A stretch of DNA of 64,000 nucleotides from Sva-07 sp963752815 (GTDB lineage: Bacteria > Actinomycetota > Acidimicrobiia > Acidimicrobiales > Ilumatobacteraceae). Where the stretch lies: NCBI GenBank assembly GCA_963752815.1, contig CAVVZI010000015.1:124001-188000 (forward strand), in the 5' to 3' direction. How positions within the stretch are numbered: position 1 is the stretch's first letter; each line of letters opens with the position of its first letter. The translations under genes and the position numbers were made by a program. The notes below the pieces were generated by a model, which saw nothing but the letters and a program-made list of their open reading frames with translations, was not told the origin of the DNA and did not search any database. Positions 48,179-58,849 of the stretch are shown here, in pieces.

Positions 48179-49309
48179 TTACGGGCGCACGACACGGGGC
48201 ACGCGCGCGCTGATGCCGCACACGATCTCGTAGCCGATGGTCCCGAGTTGATCGGCCCATTCGGTCGCGGTGATCCGCTCGATCCCAGCCGCCCCTTCCT
48301 GTTCACCGATGAGCACCACTTCCTCTCCCGAGCGCACGTCGAGGTCGCCGCAGTCGACCATCAGTTGGTCCATCGTGATCGTGCCGACGATCGGGCACCG
48401 CTCCCCGCGGATCAGCACCGAACCCCCCGGTTGACCGCTCGTCGACGACAGCCGCCGCGGCACACCATCGGCGTACCCGAGCGGGATCGTCGCCACGGTG
48501 GTGTCGCGCGCGAACTGGTATCGCCGCCCGTAGGAGATCCGGCTGCCCGATCGAGCGGTCTTCACGTAGCTGATCCGCGCCTTCAGCGACATGACCGGGC
48601 GCAGGTCGGCCGCGAGGTCATCGACCCCGTGACCCGGGGAGATCCCGTACACGGCGATGCCGGCCCGGACGAACGATCGACGCGCCGCGGGATGGGCGAG
48701 CGCTCCCGCCGAGTTGGCGAGGTGCACCAGCAGCCCATCGGGCACGTGCGTGAGCGCATCGTCGAACCGTTCGATCTGGGTGGCGGTGAACGGGTTGTCC
48801 GGCTCGTCGGCGACGGCGAGATGGCTGAACACCCCGGTCAACTCGACGGCGGGCGACCGTTCCTGGATCGACTCCACGAGTGCGGCCACGGCGTGAGGAT
48901 GCGCACCGACACGCTGCATCCCGGTGTCGATCTTGAGGTGGACGGGCAGATGGTCTGGTTCGGCTGCGACCAACGCGTCGACGAATTTGCGGGTGTAGAC
49001 GGTCGGCGTGAGGCGCTGCGCGACGATCGTGCGCGCCAGCGCGATCGGTTGCTCGGACAGCACGAGGATCGGCGCGTCGATGCCGGCCTCCCGCAACGCC
49101 ACGCCCTCCGCCACGAGCGCGACGCACAGCCCCTCCGCTCCGGCCTCGAGCGCGGCCCGGCCGACCTCGACCGCGCCGTGCCCGTACCCGTCGGCCTTCA
49201 CGACCGCCCACACCGCCGCCGGAGCGACGGCCGCCCGCAGCACCGCGATGTTGTGGGCGACCGCGCCGAGATCGATCTCGGCCCAGGCCCAGCGGTCGGC
49301 TCCGTTCAT
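48179..49309 (-). CDS. alr: alanine racemase
   Basis: Makes D-alanine for peptidoglycan with PLP. ATG 49309 gives 376 residues. The PLP lysine is Lys38 in VWAVVKADGYGHGAVEV. HLKIDTGMQRVG, FSHLAVADEPDN and GIAVYGISPG follow. The catalytic Tyr region is SRISYGRRYQF, and TMDQLMVDCGD is near the end. The ATG overlaps the stop of the NAD(P)HX repair gene (ATGA). The frame is intact, in contrast to several neighbours. Confidence 0.96.
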   Translation of the reverse strand: MNGADRWAWAEIDLGAVAHNIAVLRAAVAPAAVWAVVKADGYGHGAVEVGRAALEAGAEGLCVALVAEGVALREAGIDAPILVLSEQPIALARTIVAQRLTPTVYTRKFVDALVAAEPDHLPVHLKIDTGMQRVGAHPHAVAALVESIQERSPAVELTGVFSHLAVADEPDNPFTATQIERFDDALTHVPDGLLVHLANSAGALAHPAARRSFVRAGIAVYGISPGHGVDDLAADLRPVMSLKARISYVKTARSGSRISYGRRYQFARDTTVATIPLGYADGVPRRLSSTSGQPGGSVLIRGERCPIVGTITMDQLMVDCGDLDVRSGEEVVLIGEQEGAAGIERITATEWADQLGTIGYEIVCGISARVPRVVRP

Positions 49310-50697
49310 CGGCCCGGCCGTTCGCTCAGCCCGGTGATCGTGGCGGCGATCGTGGCGGGCAGCAGGTCGGGTACATCGCCCGCCATCAGGCCCACGCGCG
49401 GCCCGCGTCGAGCGGCGTCCGCGTGCAGCCACGCGGCGGTCGCCGCCGCGTGCAACGGCCCCTGACCCGCGGCGAGCAGCGCACCGATCATCCCGGCGAG
49501 CACGTCTCCCGCGCCGGCGGTCGCCAGCCGTTCGTCGCCGTGGTCGACGACGAGGACATCCCCCGTCTCGTCCGCGATCACCGTCGCCGGGCCCTTCAGC
49601 AGCACGGTGCAGCCGAATCGGGTCGCCAAGGCGCGGGCGGCCTCGAGGCGGTCGGGGCCGGGTGGGGTCCCGGTCAGCTGCGCGAACTCGCCGTCGTGCG
49701 GGGTGAGGACCGTCGCCGCCGTGCGATCGGCAAGGCCCAGCGGATCACCCGTGGCGATCGCGTGCAGCGCGTCACCGTCGACGACGACCGGCACGGCGGC
49801 CCGCGAGATCACCCGGCGGATCGACGCAACGGTCGCCGCCCCACGACCGAGACCGGGACCCACCACGAGCGCCCGATAGCGACCGAGGCCGTCGAGCACT
49901 TCGTCGGCCCACTCGGCGTCGGGGAGCGAGGGCTGCAACACCTCGAGCGGCACCGGTGCGGAGCCACCGGGTGACGACACCGCCACGAGCCCGGCGCCGC
50001 AGCGCGCGCGCCGCCGCGCCGCCAGACCGGCGGCGCCGAGCATGCCGGGCGCCCCGGCGACGATCCGCACCGCGGCCGACCACTTGTGGGCGTCGACCGG
50101 CCGCCGCGGCAACCACGCCGCCACATCGCCGGCCTCGACGACATGGCTGGTGGCCCGCGACACGTCGAGCCCGATGTCGACGACATCGATCTCGCCCGCC
50201 AACGACGGCCCGTCACCGAACAGCAGGCCCGGCTTCAGTGCCTGAAACGTGACCGTGCGGTCGGCGGCCAGCACCGCACCGGCGTGTTCTCCGGTCGACC
50301 CATCGAGGCCACTCGGGATGTCGACCGCCAGCACCGGCCGCCCGCCGATCGCCGGTGGCGTCCAGGGAGCGCGGCACGATGCCCGATACCCGGTGCCGTA
50401 GGCGGCATCGATCACCAGATCGCTGAGCGGCAGCCGGACCGGACACTCGGCGGCGTCGAACACGTTCACCGACACGCCGCGCCGTCGCAACCACTCGCCG
50501 GCCACGCGGCCGTCGGCACCGTTGTTGCCCGGCCCGGCGATCACGGCGACCGTGCGCCCGTAGCTGCCACCGAGCATCTCCACCGCCGCCCGGCCCACCG
50601 CCCGGCCGGCGCGTCGGACCAGTTCGTCGACCGGCACCGGCGACGCGGCGTCGATCGCCCGCATCTCCTCGGGCGTCACGATCGACATCACCTGCAC
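49306..50697 (-). CDS. nnr: bifunctional NAD(P)H-hydrate epimerase / ADP-dependent dehydratase
   Basis: Repairs damaged NAD(P)HX. 463 residues from the start at 50697. The epimerase half (1-200) has GPGNNGADGRVAGEWLRRRG and PVLAVDIPSGLDGSTGE. The dehydratase half has LVVGPGLGRGAATV, TPHDGEFAQLTG, LLKGPATVIAD, and GAGDVLAGMIGALLA with the catalytic Asp. The start codon is uncertain: the ATG four codons later is equally likely. It is upstream of alr with a four-base overlap. The frame is intact. Confidence 0.92.
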   Translation of the reverse strand: MQVMSIVTPEEMRAIDAASPVPVDELVRRAGRAVGRAAVEMLGGSYGRTVAVIAGPGNNGADGRVAGEWLRRRGVSVNVFDAAECPVRLPLSDLVIDAAYGTGYRASCRAPWTPPAIGGRPVLAVDIPSGLDGSTGEHAGAVLAADRTVTFQALKPGLLFGDGPSLAGEIDVVDIGLDVSRATSHVVEAGDVAAWLPRRPVDAHKWSAAVRIVAGAPGMLGAAGLAARRRARCGAGLVAVSSPGGSAPVPLEVLQPSLPDAEWADEVLDGLGRYRALVVGPGLGRGAATVASIRRVISRAAVPVVVDGDALHAIATGDPLGLADRTAATVLTPHDGEFAQLTGTPPGPDRLEAARALATRFGCTVLLKGPATVIADETGDVLVVDHGDERLATAGAGDVLAGMIGALLAAGQGPLHAAATAAWLHADAARRGPRVGLMAGDVPDLLPATIAATITGLSERPGR

Positions 50698-50730
50698 GAA
50701 TCTAGGCGCTGGCCGATCGCGGTGCGCCCG

Positions 50731-52474
50731 TCAGGTTCCGAGCAGTTGCGCCTTCAGGTCGCGCTTGACGAACTTGCCGTTGGCGTTGCGGGGCAGCGCC
50801 TCGTTGAGGATCCAGACGCGCTCGGGGATCTTGAACTTGGCGAGCCGGTCGGCGAGTTCGGCACGCAGCTCGTCCTCGGTGAGCGTGGCACCGGGCGCGA
50901 GCACGATCGCTGCGCCGACGATCTCACCGAGCCGATCGTCGGGCACACCGAACACGGCCACCTCGGCGACCCCCGGATGCTCGTAGATCGCAGCCTCCAC
51001 CTCGGAGCAGTACACGTTCTCACCACCGCGCAGGACCATGTCCTTGGCCCGGTCGACGATGAACACGAACCCGTCGTCGTCGACGTTGGCGATGTCGCCG
51101 GTGTGGAACCACCCGTTCGGGATGCCCTCGGCCGTGGCCTCGGGGCGGTTGAGGTAGCCCTTGATCACGACCGAACCGCGAACGCACAGTTCGCCCGTAC
51201 CGACCGGCGGGCACCTCGTCGCCCGTCTCGTCGATCAGTTTCCAGTCGAGCGTGGGCACGACCCGCCCGCACGACAACGGCTTCGAGACGTACAGGGCGC
51301 CCGCGTTGGCGGTGACGATGCCGTGCGTCTCGGTCAGCCCGTAGCCCGTGCTCGGCACTCCGCCGGACCCGGCGAGCGACTTGTCGATCTTGTCGACGAG
51401 GTCGGGTTGCAGCGGCGCGCCACCACCGCCCATTCCCGACAGGGTGGAGGTGTCGCGCGTCGACCAGTCGGGATGCATCAGCAGTTCGCGGCTCATCGTC
51501 GGCACACCGGAGAAGTTGGTGACGCCCTCGCGCTCGATGAGTTCGAGCGCCCGACCGGCATCCCACTTGTAGGTGAGCACGAGCCGCGATCCGGAGATCG
51601 TGGCGGGATGGAGGAGGCAGTTGTTGGCCGTGACGTGGAACAGCGGCGTCGGCGCCATGAACACGTTCTGCCGCGGGTTGCCGTCGGCATCGAGCGCCGG
51701 CGGTGCCGGTGGCGTGCCGGCCTTCGCCGCGGCCAGCCCCGCGGTGGTCGTCATGAAGATGATGTGCATCAGGTTGTGGACGGATCCACGGTGGGTCAGC
51801 TGGGCCCCCTTCGGGAAGCCCGTCGTGCCCGAGGTGTAGAAGATGCAGGCGTCGTCGTCGGGGTCGATCGCGGCGTCCGGCAGGCCGGCCGGTGCCGACT
51901 GCGGGATGCGACCACGTCGTCCCAACGCGACGCGTCGGCGGGAAGATCGCCGTCGTAGCGGACCGTGATGACGTGCAGCGGGTTGGTGGTGCGCAGTTCG
52001 TCGAGCATCGGCAGGATCCGCTCGACACGCTCGCTGTCGGCGATGACGACCTTCGGCGCCGAGTCGGCCAGGCCGTACTTCATCTCGTCGGTGGTCCACC
52101 ACGCGTTCATGCCGACGCACGCCGCGCCGATCGACACGATCGCCCAGTAGCTGAACACCCATTCGGGGTAGTTGCGCATCGCGATCGCCACGCGGTCGCC
52201 CGAACCGACCCCGTGGACATCGCGCAGGTGATGCGCGAGCGAGCGGACGATGGCATCGGCCTCGCGCGTACGTGTAGCGCTCGTCCTCGTAGACGACGTA
52301 GTCGCGGTCACCGAACGCCGACGCCAACTCCCACACGAAGCGCATCGACGGCAGCGCCGATTCGAAGACCTTGATCGGCACGTCGCGCACCGTGATCTCC
52401 TTGATCGCGAACTGCGCACCCGGCGCCGTCAGCTCGTCCCAGGCCTGTGCGTACTCTTCGATCATCACCGGCAT
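50731..52474 (-). CDS. acyl-CoA ligase / long-chain fatty-acid-CoA synthetase family (frame broken three times)
   Basis: Adenylate-forming enzyme that would activate a fatty or aromatic acid to its CoA thioester. ATG 52474 gives about 580 residues. Motifs in order: FIYTSGTTGFPKGAQLTHRG-like phosphate loop (CIFYTSGTTGFPKGAQLTH), YGLTETHGI, GWFHTGDIANVDDDGFVF, and the catalytic Lys in NANGKFVKRDLK. Frames change near 52265, 51905 and 51205 by single bases. The gene lies between the nnr and acpS genes, where other actinobacteria usually have none; transcript sharing with acpS may simply be chance. The specific acid is not known. Confidence 0.88.
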
Positions 52475-52523
52475 GTTGGCAGCGTGCGAGCGGGTGCGCC
52501 GAATCGACGGCCAAATCCACGGG

Positions 52524-52898
52524 CTACTCGGCGATGACGTACGCCGCGGCGATCGTGTCGCTGTGGGTGAGCGACAGGTGCCACGCCGTGACTCCGGCGG
52601 CCGAGGCGAGGTCGGCGGCGGCGGCAGTGACGACGAGCCAGGGCACCCCGGCATCGGTGCGTTCGACCCAGACGTCGTGGAAGCCGAACGCACCGAGACC
52701 CACGCCGAGCGCCTTCATCACGGCTTCCCTCGCCGCGAACCGCGCCGCGAGCGACGGTACCGGGTCGACCTTGGGTGCGACGTAGGCCAGCTCGGTCGCG
52801 GTGAACAGCCGCTGCGTCATCGACGGGGTCCGCTCGAGCGACCGCCGGAACCGTTCGATGTCGACGAGGTCGATCCCGATGCCGATCACGCCGCGCAC
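52524..52898 (-). CDS. acpS: holo-[acyl-carrier-protein] synthase
   Basis: Attaches phosphopantetheine to acyl carrier protein. GTG 52898 gives 124 residues, the usual size. VIGIGIDLVDIERFRRSLER is the N-terminal motif with the metal-binding Asp; FAAREAVMKALGVGLGAFGF has the second conserved Glu and Lys; LSLTHSDTIAAAYVIAE is the end. It follows the glmS-like gene after 18 bases on the same strand, as in other actinobacteria. The frame is intact. Confidence 0.95.
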   Translation of the reverse strand: MRGVIGIGIDLVDIERFRRSLERTPSMTQRLFTATELAYVAPKVDPVPSLAARFAAREAVMKALGVGLGAFGFHDVWVERTDAGVPWLVVTAAAADLASAAGVTAWHLSLTHSDTIAAAYVIAE

Positions 52899-52916
52899 CC
52901 TGTCACGCTTGAACGG

Positions 52917-55900
52917 TCACCGGCGCCAGTGGTCGGCCGTGTCGGAGATCGGTTGGATCAGCAACTCGGCGACCGGTACCTCGGCGAGGATCGACTCGTC
53001 GAACTGGCCCTCGGTCTCCGACACCCAGTCGACGAGGCGGTCGTACCGCCGGTCGTACCCCTGCAGGACGCCGCGCATGACCGCGGCCGGCAGCCGGTCG
53101 TGGAACGCGACGTGCAGCAGGGTGATCCCCGTGGTCTCACCGGCCTTCGTCTCGGGCACGAAGATCAGCGTGCGCCCGTCGTTGCGTCCCTCGGCCACCA
53201 GCACCTCGCGCTCGGAGGCGACGCGGTGCTTCGTGCCGCGCAGTTCGGTGTTCCGCTCGACGCGGCTCGGAAGATCGCGGGAGATGCCGCCGCGATCGAC
53301 GATCGAGATCGATCGTCCGTCGATGCCATACCGCGTGTAGCCCGTGACCTCGGCGACGGCCGGGTCGAGGTCGGCGAGCACCTTCATCGTGCGGTAGGTC
53401 AACACGTCGCGGCCGGCACCGGCCGCCAACACGGCCTGGACGAGCGGGCGGTCGATGACGCCCTCGTCGCTGCGGGAGATGCCGACGGTGACCGTCTTGG
53501 CCTGGTGCTTGATCGTGTCGACGGGCCGCGTGAGCTCCTCGATCGCCTTGGTCAGCGCGGCGACGAGATCGTCGATCAGGGCGAGCGGCGTACCGACCTT
53601 GCCGGTGCCGAGCTGGTACTGCTCGACCGGCCGGTCCGACAGCATGTCGCGCAGCAGCCCGCTCAGGCGGGTGGCCGAGCTCGCCTCGAGGTGGCCGTCG
53701 TACAGGCCGTTGCGCAGCCCGTCGTGGAAGCGCTCGGCGGGGGTGCGGATGAGCACCGCCAACCGGTCGACCACTTCGTCGCCGCTCAACCCCTCGCCGA
53801 CGAGGTGTTCGATCGCCTCGCGGGCCTCCCGCATCGGGCGCGCCGATGGCATCGATCGCCAGCGCAGCCTCGTAGCCGAACAGATGGCCGACCATCGCCG
53901 ACAGGACGAACCCGAGCGTGGCATCGACCGCCGGCACGGAGATCGTGACGTCGGCGGGGAAGCGGGTCTCGCCATCGCTCGCCACCACGATCGGGGTGGC
54001 CTTGTGGGCGCGGAAGATCGCCACCTCCTTGGCCACGTCGTCGGCGTTCGAGCCGGACAGTCCGGCCGCGCACACCAGGATCAAGGGCTCGGACGACAGG
54101 TCGATGTGCTTCTTGTCCTCCGTGGAGTCACAGGCGATCGACTTGTAGCAGAGCTCGCTGAGCTTGATCCGGACCTCCTCTGCGGCGACCTTGTTGGGGC
54201 CGTTGCCGACGATCGCCCAGTACCGGTGGAAGGGCGCGTGACGACGGGCCGCCTCGGCGATCGTCGAGCGGCGGGCGAGCACCTCGCGCATCGCATCGGG
54301 CATGCGCGCGGAGATCGGCGAGCAGGCGCGACCGGCGAGCGGGATCGCCGAGACCGGAGGCCTCCGCGAGGGCGCACGACAGCAGCGTCCCGGCGGCAAC
54401 CTGGGCGTAGAAGGCCTTCGTGGAGGCGACGCTCATCTCGACGTCGCGGCCGTCGGACGTGTACAGCACGCCATCGGCCTTGTCGGTCAGGTCGCTCCCG
54501 CGGCGGTTGACGATGCCGATCACCGCGGCCCCGCGGCTGCGCAGGAGGTCGACCGTCCGGTTGGTGTCGGTCGTGGTTCCCGACTGGCTGACGGCGACGG
54601 CCAGGGTGTCGGACATGTCGAGCCGCATGCCGAAGCCCGAGAGCTCGGTGGCCGTGATCGCGTCGACGTCGAGCTGCCCGAGCGTCAACTCGTCGAGGAT
54701 GGTGGCCATGCTCTGGCCCGCGACGGCCGCCGTACCCTGGCCGATCACCCGGATGCGCGTGATCGATCCGTCGGCGAGGCGGGCCGCGATCGCCGGTGGC
54801 AGCGCAACCTCGCCGACCGACGCGACGTAGCCGCCGTCGCGTTCGATGATCTTGCCGCGCAGGGTCTTGGCGAAGCTGAGCGGCGCCTCGGAGATCTCCT
54901 TCAACAGGAAGTGCGGTGCGTCGCCCCGGTTGATGTCGCGGGTGGTGACCTCGGCGGTGACGACGTCGTCGTCGCTCAGGGGCAGGTCGGAGCCGTCGTA
55001 GGCGAGGCGCCGCAGACCATCGAGCGTGCCCGCGCCGTCGCCCGACACGACCACGATCTCGCCGCCGTGCTCGCCGTCGAGACGCACGTACTCGCTCGTC
55101 TCCTCGACCACGCCGTACGGCTCGCTGGCGACGATCGAACAGTCGTCGGCCAGGCCGATGTAGAGCCCCTGGCCGCTGCCGCGCAGGGCGAGGAACAGCG
55201 TGCCGGGGTCGGACGCGCTCGCCATCCCGATCGCCACCGAACCCTCGAACGAGCTGACCGTCCGGCGGAACGCCTCGGCGTGGTCGACCCCGGTGTCGAG
55301 GAAGCGCGACACGAGGGTGGGGATCACCTTGGCGTCGGTCGTGATCGGTGCGGCGATCCGCAGGTTGTGCGCGACGCGGAGGTCGGCGTGGTTGTCGACG
55401 TCGCCGTTCAGCGCGGCGACGACGTACGGCGCCACGACGCCGCCGGGCTGCTCGACCTCGACCGAGTTCAGCGGATGGGTGTTCGGCTCGCTGATGATCC
55501 CGACGCTCGCCCAGCGGGTGTGACCGAGCACGGCCAGCCGGCTGTCCGGTGACATCACCGCCCGCCGCAGCAGGGTGTCGTCGACGATCGCCGCCCGCAG
55601 CGCCGCGGTGTTGTCGCCGAGCTCGCCGATCTCGGCGGCCGCCTTGTAGACGAACGACAGGACCGGGCCGCGCGGCGACGACCGTGCGCGACTGGAACAG
55701 CGGATCGACGCCGCGCTCGTCGACGAGCGCGGCCACGACCTCGGGCTCGATGTCGTGGTTCCACACGAACACGTGCAACCCGGCGGAGTCACGCCCGCGC
55801 ACCTCCAGACGATCGATCGCCGACAGCGCCTGCTGGATCGACAGGTAGGCCTGGACGGCCGGGACGTCGGCATCGCGGCCGGCCAGCTCACCGACCAGTC

Positions 55901-56282
55901 GAGCCGTGCGGAGCCGGTCGTGGCGGATCGCCCACAACGCATCCTTCAATCCGATGAGGTCGGCGTTGGCCACCTCGAGCGCCGCCGCGTCGAGCACGCC
56001 GGCCGGGTCGTCGTTCGCGTCGAGCCGCGCCTCGACGTCGGCGGCGAAGGCGTCGAGCTGGTCGAGCCGGGCCACGATCGCCGCGACGAGATCGACTCGC
56101 GCCGTGAGCGCCAACACACCTGGGAGGCCCCGCAGGAGCGCATCGACCGCCCCTGCTCGCGCCACGACCGCGGCGACGTCAGGGCACCGGGCCAACGCCT
56201 CGTCGAGACCGCCGATGATGTCGGCGGCGTCGGGAGTCGGCCGGGTCGGAGGACGACTGACGACACCCACGATTCCACACAT
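52917..56282 (-). CDS. glmS: enlarged GlmS-like glutamine amidotransferase / SIS protein, about 1121 aa (frame broken three times)
   Basis: Glucosamine-6-phosphate synthase by position and motifs, but nearly twice the usual size (about 610). ATG 56282 opens MCGIVGVVS with the Cys nucleophile. An extra segment of about 115 residues precedes RLEVRGRDSAG (near 160), which is the normal RLEYRGYDSAG site; HTRWASVG (near 253) and ALNGDVDNHADLR follow. Sugar isomerase domains: AVSQSGTTTDTNRTVDLLRS and VASTKAFYAQVAAG, then WAIVGNGPNKVAAEEVRIKL. About 300 further residues after 53840 have no GlmS counterpart. Frames change near 55675, 54340 and 53840. It is followed by acpS and preceded by glmM. Confidence 0.82.
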
Positions 56283-56352
56283 GAAACGCGAGGCTAACGC
56301 TCACCTCCGACACCCGCCTGTCGGCCCTTCCCGCTGGTCGTCGCCGACGGCG

Positions 56353-57672
56353 TCAGGCGAACCGGGCGCGGACGACGGTGGCCAGGTCGTGGGCCACACG
56401 GTCGGCCTCGCGTGCGGTGGCCGCCTCGACCATCACCCGCACCAACGGTTCGGTGCCGCTCGGGCGCAGCAGCACCCGGCCCGACCCGGCGAGCGCGGTC
56501 TCGAGCCTGGCGACGTCGTCGGCCAGCAGCTCGGCGACATCGGGCACGCGCTCGGACACCTCGACGTTCACCAGGATCTGCGGGAGCGAGGTCATCGCCG
56601 ATGCGGCGAGCTCGGCGAGCGACCGTCCGGAGCGGGCGATGATGTCGAGCAGCGCGACCGCGGTGAGCATGCCGTCACCCGTGGTGGCATGGTCGGCGAA
56701 GATCACGTGTCCGCTCTGCTCGCCACCGAGGACGTGTCCGCCGGCCGCCAGCGCTTCGAGCACGTAGCGGTCACCCACATCGGTGGTGACGACGCCGATG
56801 CCGGCCGCCCTCATCGCGTGGTGAAAGCCGAGATTGGTCATCGTGGTGACCACGACGGTGTCGTTGGCGAGCAACCCCCGCGCCGCGAGATCGATCGCGG
56901 CGATGGCGATGATGTGGTCGCCGTCGACCACCCGGCCGGTGTGGTCCACGGCGATCAGCCGGTCCGCGTCGCCGTCGAGGGCGATGCCCACATCGGCGCC
57001 GCGGGCGACGACCGCCTCGGCCACCGCGGCCGGGAACGTCGCCCCGCAGGCATCGTTGATGTTCGTGCCGTCCGGCTCGTCGCCGATCACCACCACGTCG
57101 ACACCCAACCGCTCGAACACGATGCGCGCCAAGGACGACGCCGCACCGTTCGCGGCGTCGACGACGACGCGCATCGACGAGCCCGTTCGACCGCCGGCGA
57201 TCGACACGACATGGTCGACGTACTCGGCGATCACGTCATCGCCGGTCGCGGCGATCCGGCCGGGCTGACCGACGGGCGACTGCATCGCGTCGAGTTCCCG
57301 CTCGATCGCCGCTTCGACATCGTCGGCGAGCTTGATGCCACCGGTGGCGAACAGCTTGATGCCGTTGTCACGGTACGGGTTGTGCGAGGCCGACACCATC
57401 GCCCCCATCGCACCGGTGCGTTGGGCGGCGAAGGCAACGGCCGGCGTGGGGACGACGCCGAGGCGACGCACGTCGACGCCCTCCGCGGCGAACCCGGCCG
57501 CGAGCGCGGCCTCGAGCATCGGCGTGGAGATCCGCGTGTCGCCACCGATCACGACGGTCGGGGCGTCGCCGGTCGACAGCACGCGCGCCGCGGCACGGCC
57601 GAGGCGGAGTGCGAACTCGGCGGTCAGCTCGCTGTTGGCCACACCGCGGACACCGTCGGTCCCGAACTTCAT
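56353..57672 (-). CDS. glmM: phosphoglucosamine mutase
   Basis: Converts glucosamine-6-phosphate to the 1-phosphate for UDP-GlcNAc. ATG 57672 gives 439 residues. The active-site phosphoserine loop is GAMVSASHNPYRDNGIKLF; the metal loop is IALDGDADRLIAVDH; the sugar loop is GGEQSGHVIF; the phosphate loop is RPSGTEPLVRVMVEA. It follows rpsI by 25 bases and precedes the glmS-like gene. The start is the ATG in MKFGTDGVRGVAN, the usual GlmM opening. The frame is intact. Confidence 0.96.
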   Translation of the reverse strand: MKFGTDGVRGVANSELTAEFALRLGRAAARVLSTGDAPTVVIGGDTRISTPMLEAALAAGFAAEGVDVRRLGVVPTPAVAFAAQRTGAMGAMVSASHNPYRDNGIKLFATGGIKLADDVEAAIERELDAMQSPVGQPGRIAATGDDVIAEYVDHVVSIAGGRTGSSMRVVVDAANGAASSLARIVFERLGVDVVVIGDEPDGTNINDACGATFPAAVAEAVVARGADVGIALDGDADRLIAVDHTGRVVDGDHIIAIAAIDLAARGLLANDTVVVTTMTNLGFHHAMRAAGIGVVTTDVGDRYVLEALAAGGHVLGGEQSGHVIFADHATTGDGMLTAVALLDIIARSGRSLAELAASAMTSLPQILVNVEVSERVPDVAELLADDVARLETALAGSGRVLLRPSGTEPLVRVMVEAATAREADRVAHDLATVVRARFA

Positions 57673-57697
57673 GGCCGAACCGGGATCCGGGGTCGGA

Positions 57698-58093
57698 TCA
57701 GCGCTTGGTGAACTGCGGCGCCTTGCGGGCCTTCTTGAGGCCGTACTTCTTGCTCTCCTTCTTCCGCGGGTCACGCGTGAGGAGGCCGGCCTTCTTCAGC
57801 ACCGGGCGGCTCTCGGGATCGATCTCGAGGAGCGAGCGGGCGATCGCCATGCGCAGCGCGCCGGCCTGACCGCTGATGCCGCCACCGTGGATCGACGCCG
57901 TGATGTCGTACGTCTCGCGGGTGTCGGTGACGGTGAGCGCCTCCGACACGACCATGCGCGACACAGCCGTCGGGAAGTACACCTCGAGGCTCTTGCCGTT
58001 GATCGTGAACTGGCCGGAGCCCGGGCGCAGCTGGGCGCGGGCGACGGCTTCCTTGCGGCGGCCGGTGGTCTGGGTGAGGGGTGCAGTTGCCAT
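57698..58093 (-). CDS. rpsI: 30S ribosomal protein S9
   Basis: Small-subunit protein contacting tRNA at the P site by its C-terminal tail. ATG 58093 gives 131 residues. GRRKEAVARAQLRPGSG, SIHGGGISGQAGALRMAIAR and the C-terminal KKARKAPQFTKR are canonical. It follows rplM by 17 bases. The pair rplM-rpsI is universal, and the frame is intact. Confidence 0.98.
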   Translation of the reverse strand: MATAPLTQTTGRRKEAVARAQLRPGSGQFTINGKSLEVYFPTAVSRMVVSEALTVTDTRETYDITASIHGGGISGQAGALRMAIARSLLEIDPESRPVLKKAGLLTRDPRKKESKKYGLKKARKAPQFTKR

Positions 58094-58110
58094 GTCGTTC
58101 GTCTCCTGGC

Positions 58111-58557
58111 TCAGCGAGCCTTGGCCCCGGCCACGACGAGCGGCTTGGGCGTCTGTGCGGCGTGGGGGTGAGTGGGGCCGGCGTACACCTGCAGCTTGCT
58201 CATCTGCTGGCGGCCGAGCGGGCCTTTGGGGAGCATGCCGCGGACGGACTTGCGGACCGCCTCGGCGGGCTTGCGCGCGTGGAGGTGGGCGTACGACTCG
58301 GACTTGATGCCACCCGGGTATCCGCTGTGGCGGTACACCATCGTGCGCTCGGCCTTGTTCGAGGTCATGACGACCTTGTCGGCGTTGACGATGATCACGT
58401 GGTCGCCGGTGTCGATGTGGGGCGCAAACGTGGGCTTGTGCTTGCCGCGCAGGATGCGGGCGACCTCGGTGCACAGACGGCCGAGGACCATGCCCTCGGC
58501 GTCGACAACGTGCCACTCACGGTGGATCTCGCTTGCTTTCGGTGTGTACGTAGCCAT
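58111..58557 (-). CDS. rplM: 50S ribosomal protein L13
   Basis: Early-assembly large-subunit protein. ATG 58557 gives 148 residues. WHVVDAEGMVLGRLCTEVAR, HIDTGDHVIIVNADKVVMT, YRHSGYPGGIKSESY and GMLPKGPLGRQQMSKLQVY are the signature blocks. The promoter at 58631-58659 lies about 75 bases upstream and probably drives rplM-rpsI-glmM-glmS-acpS. The gene starts a new transcription unit, separated from truA by the oppositely oriented GGDEF-EAL gene. Confidence 0.98.
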   Translation of the reverse strand: MATYTPKASEIHREWHVVDAEGMVLGRLCTEVARILRGKHKPTFAPHIDTGDHVIIVNADKVVMTSNKAERTMVYRHSGYPGGIKSESYAHLHARKPAEAVRKSVRGMLPKGPLGRQQMSKLQVYAGPTHPHAAQTPKPLVVAGAKAR

Positions 58558-58849
58558 GCCGCAATCTGCTTCGATTCGTTGGGTCAGTCAGTGCAGGACG
58601 GTCGAGCCACCTGCTCCAGGGAACCGTGCAATGATACGGGCCGCGATCGGCGCCGCCAACGTCGCGGCGCACACCGAGGGTCGCAACGTCCGATCCGCTC
58701 GACGCCCGAGGCGATCTGCGACGCTCCTCTGCCGCGCCGACTAGCCTTGTCGATCGGCGAATCGGCGCGGACCACAGCGGTACCGTGACGTGTTCGTCGA
58801 ATCTCTCGTTCGCCTCAAAATACCCGTTGTGAAAGGCCGATAGCGCATC
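58558..58849. other. divergent gap between rplM and the GGDEF-EAL gene
   Basis: About 290 bases hold the rplM leader and promoter on the minus strand and the upstream region of the GGDEF-EAL gene on the other. I see no tRNA, terminator or further gene. A locally AT-richer patch (CTCAAAATACCC, 58815-58826) precedes the plus-strand start. Confidence 0.6.
58631..58659 (-). promoter_or_regulatory. predicted rplM promoter
   Basis: On the minus strand TTGGCG, a 17-base spacer and TATCAT, about 75 bases upstream of the rplM ATG. It is a good housekeeping-type match for a GC-rich organism and lies in the only sizeable leader upstream of rplM. Confidence 0.6.
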
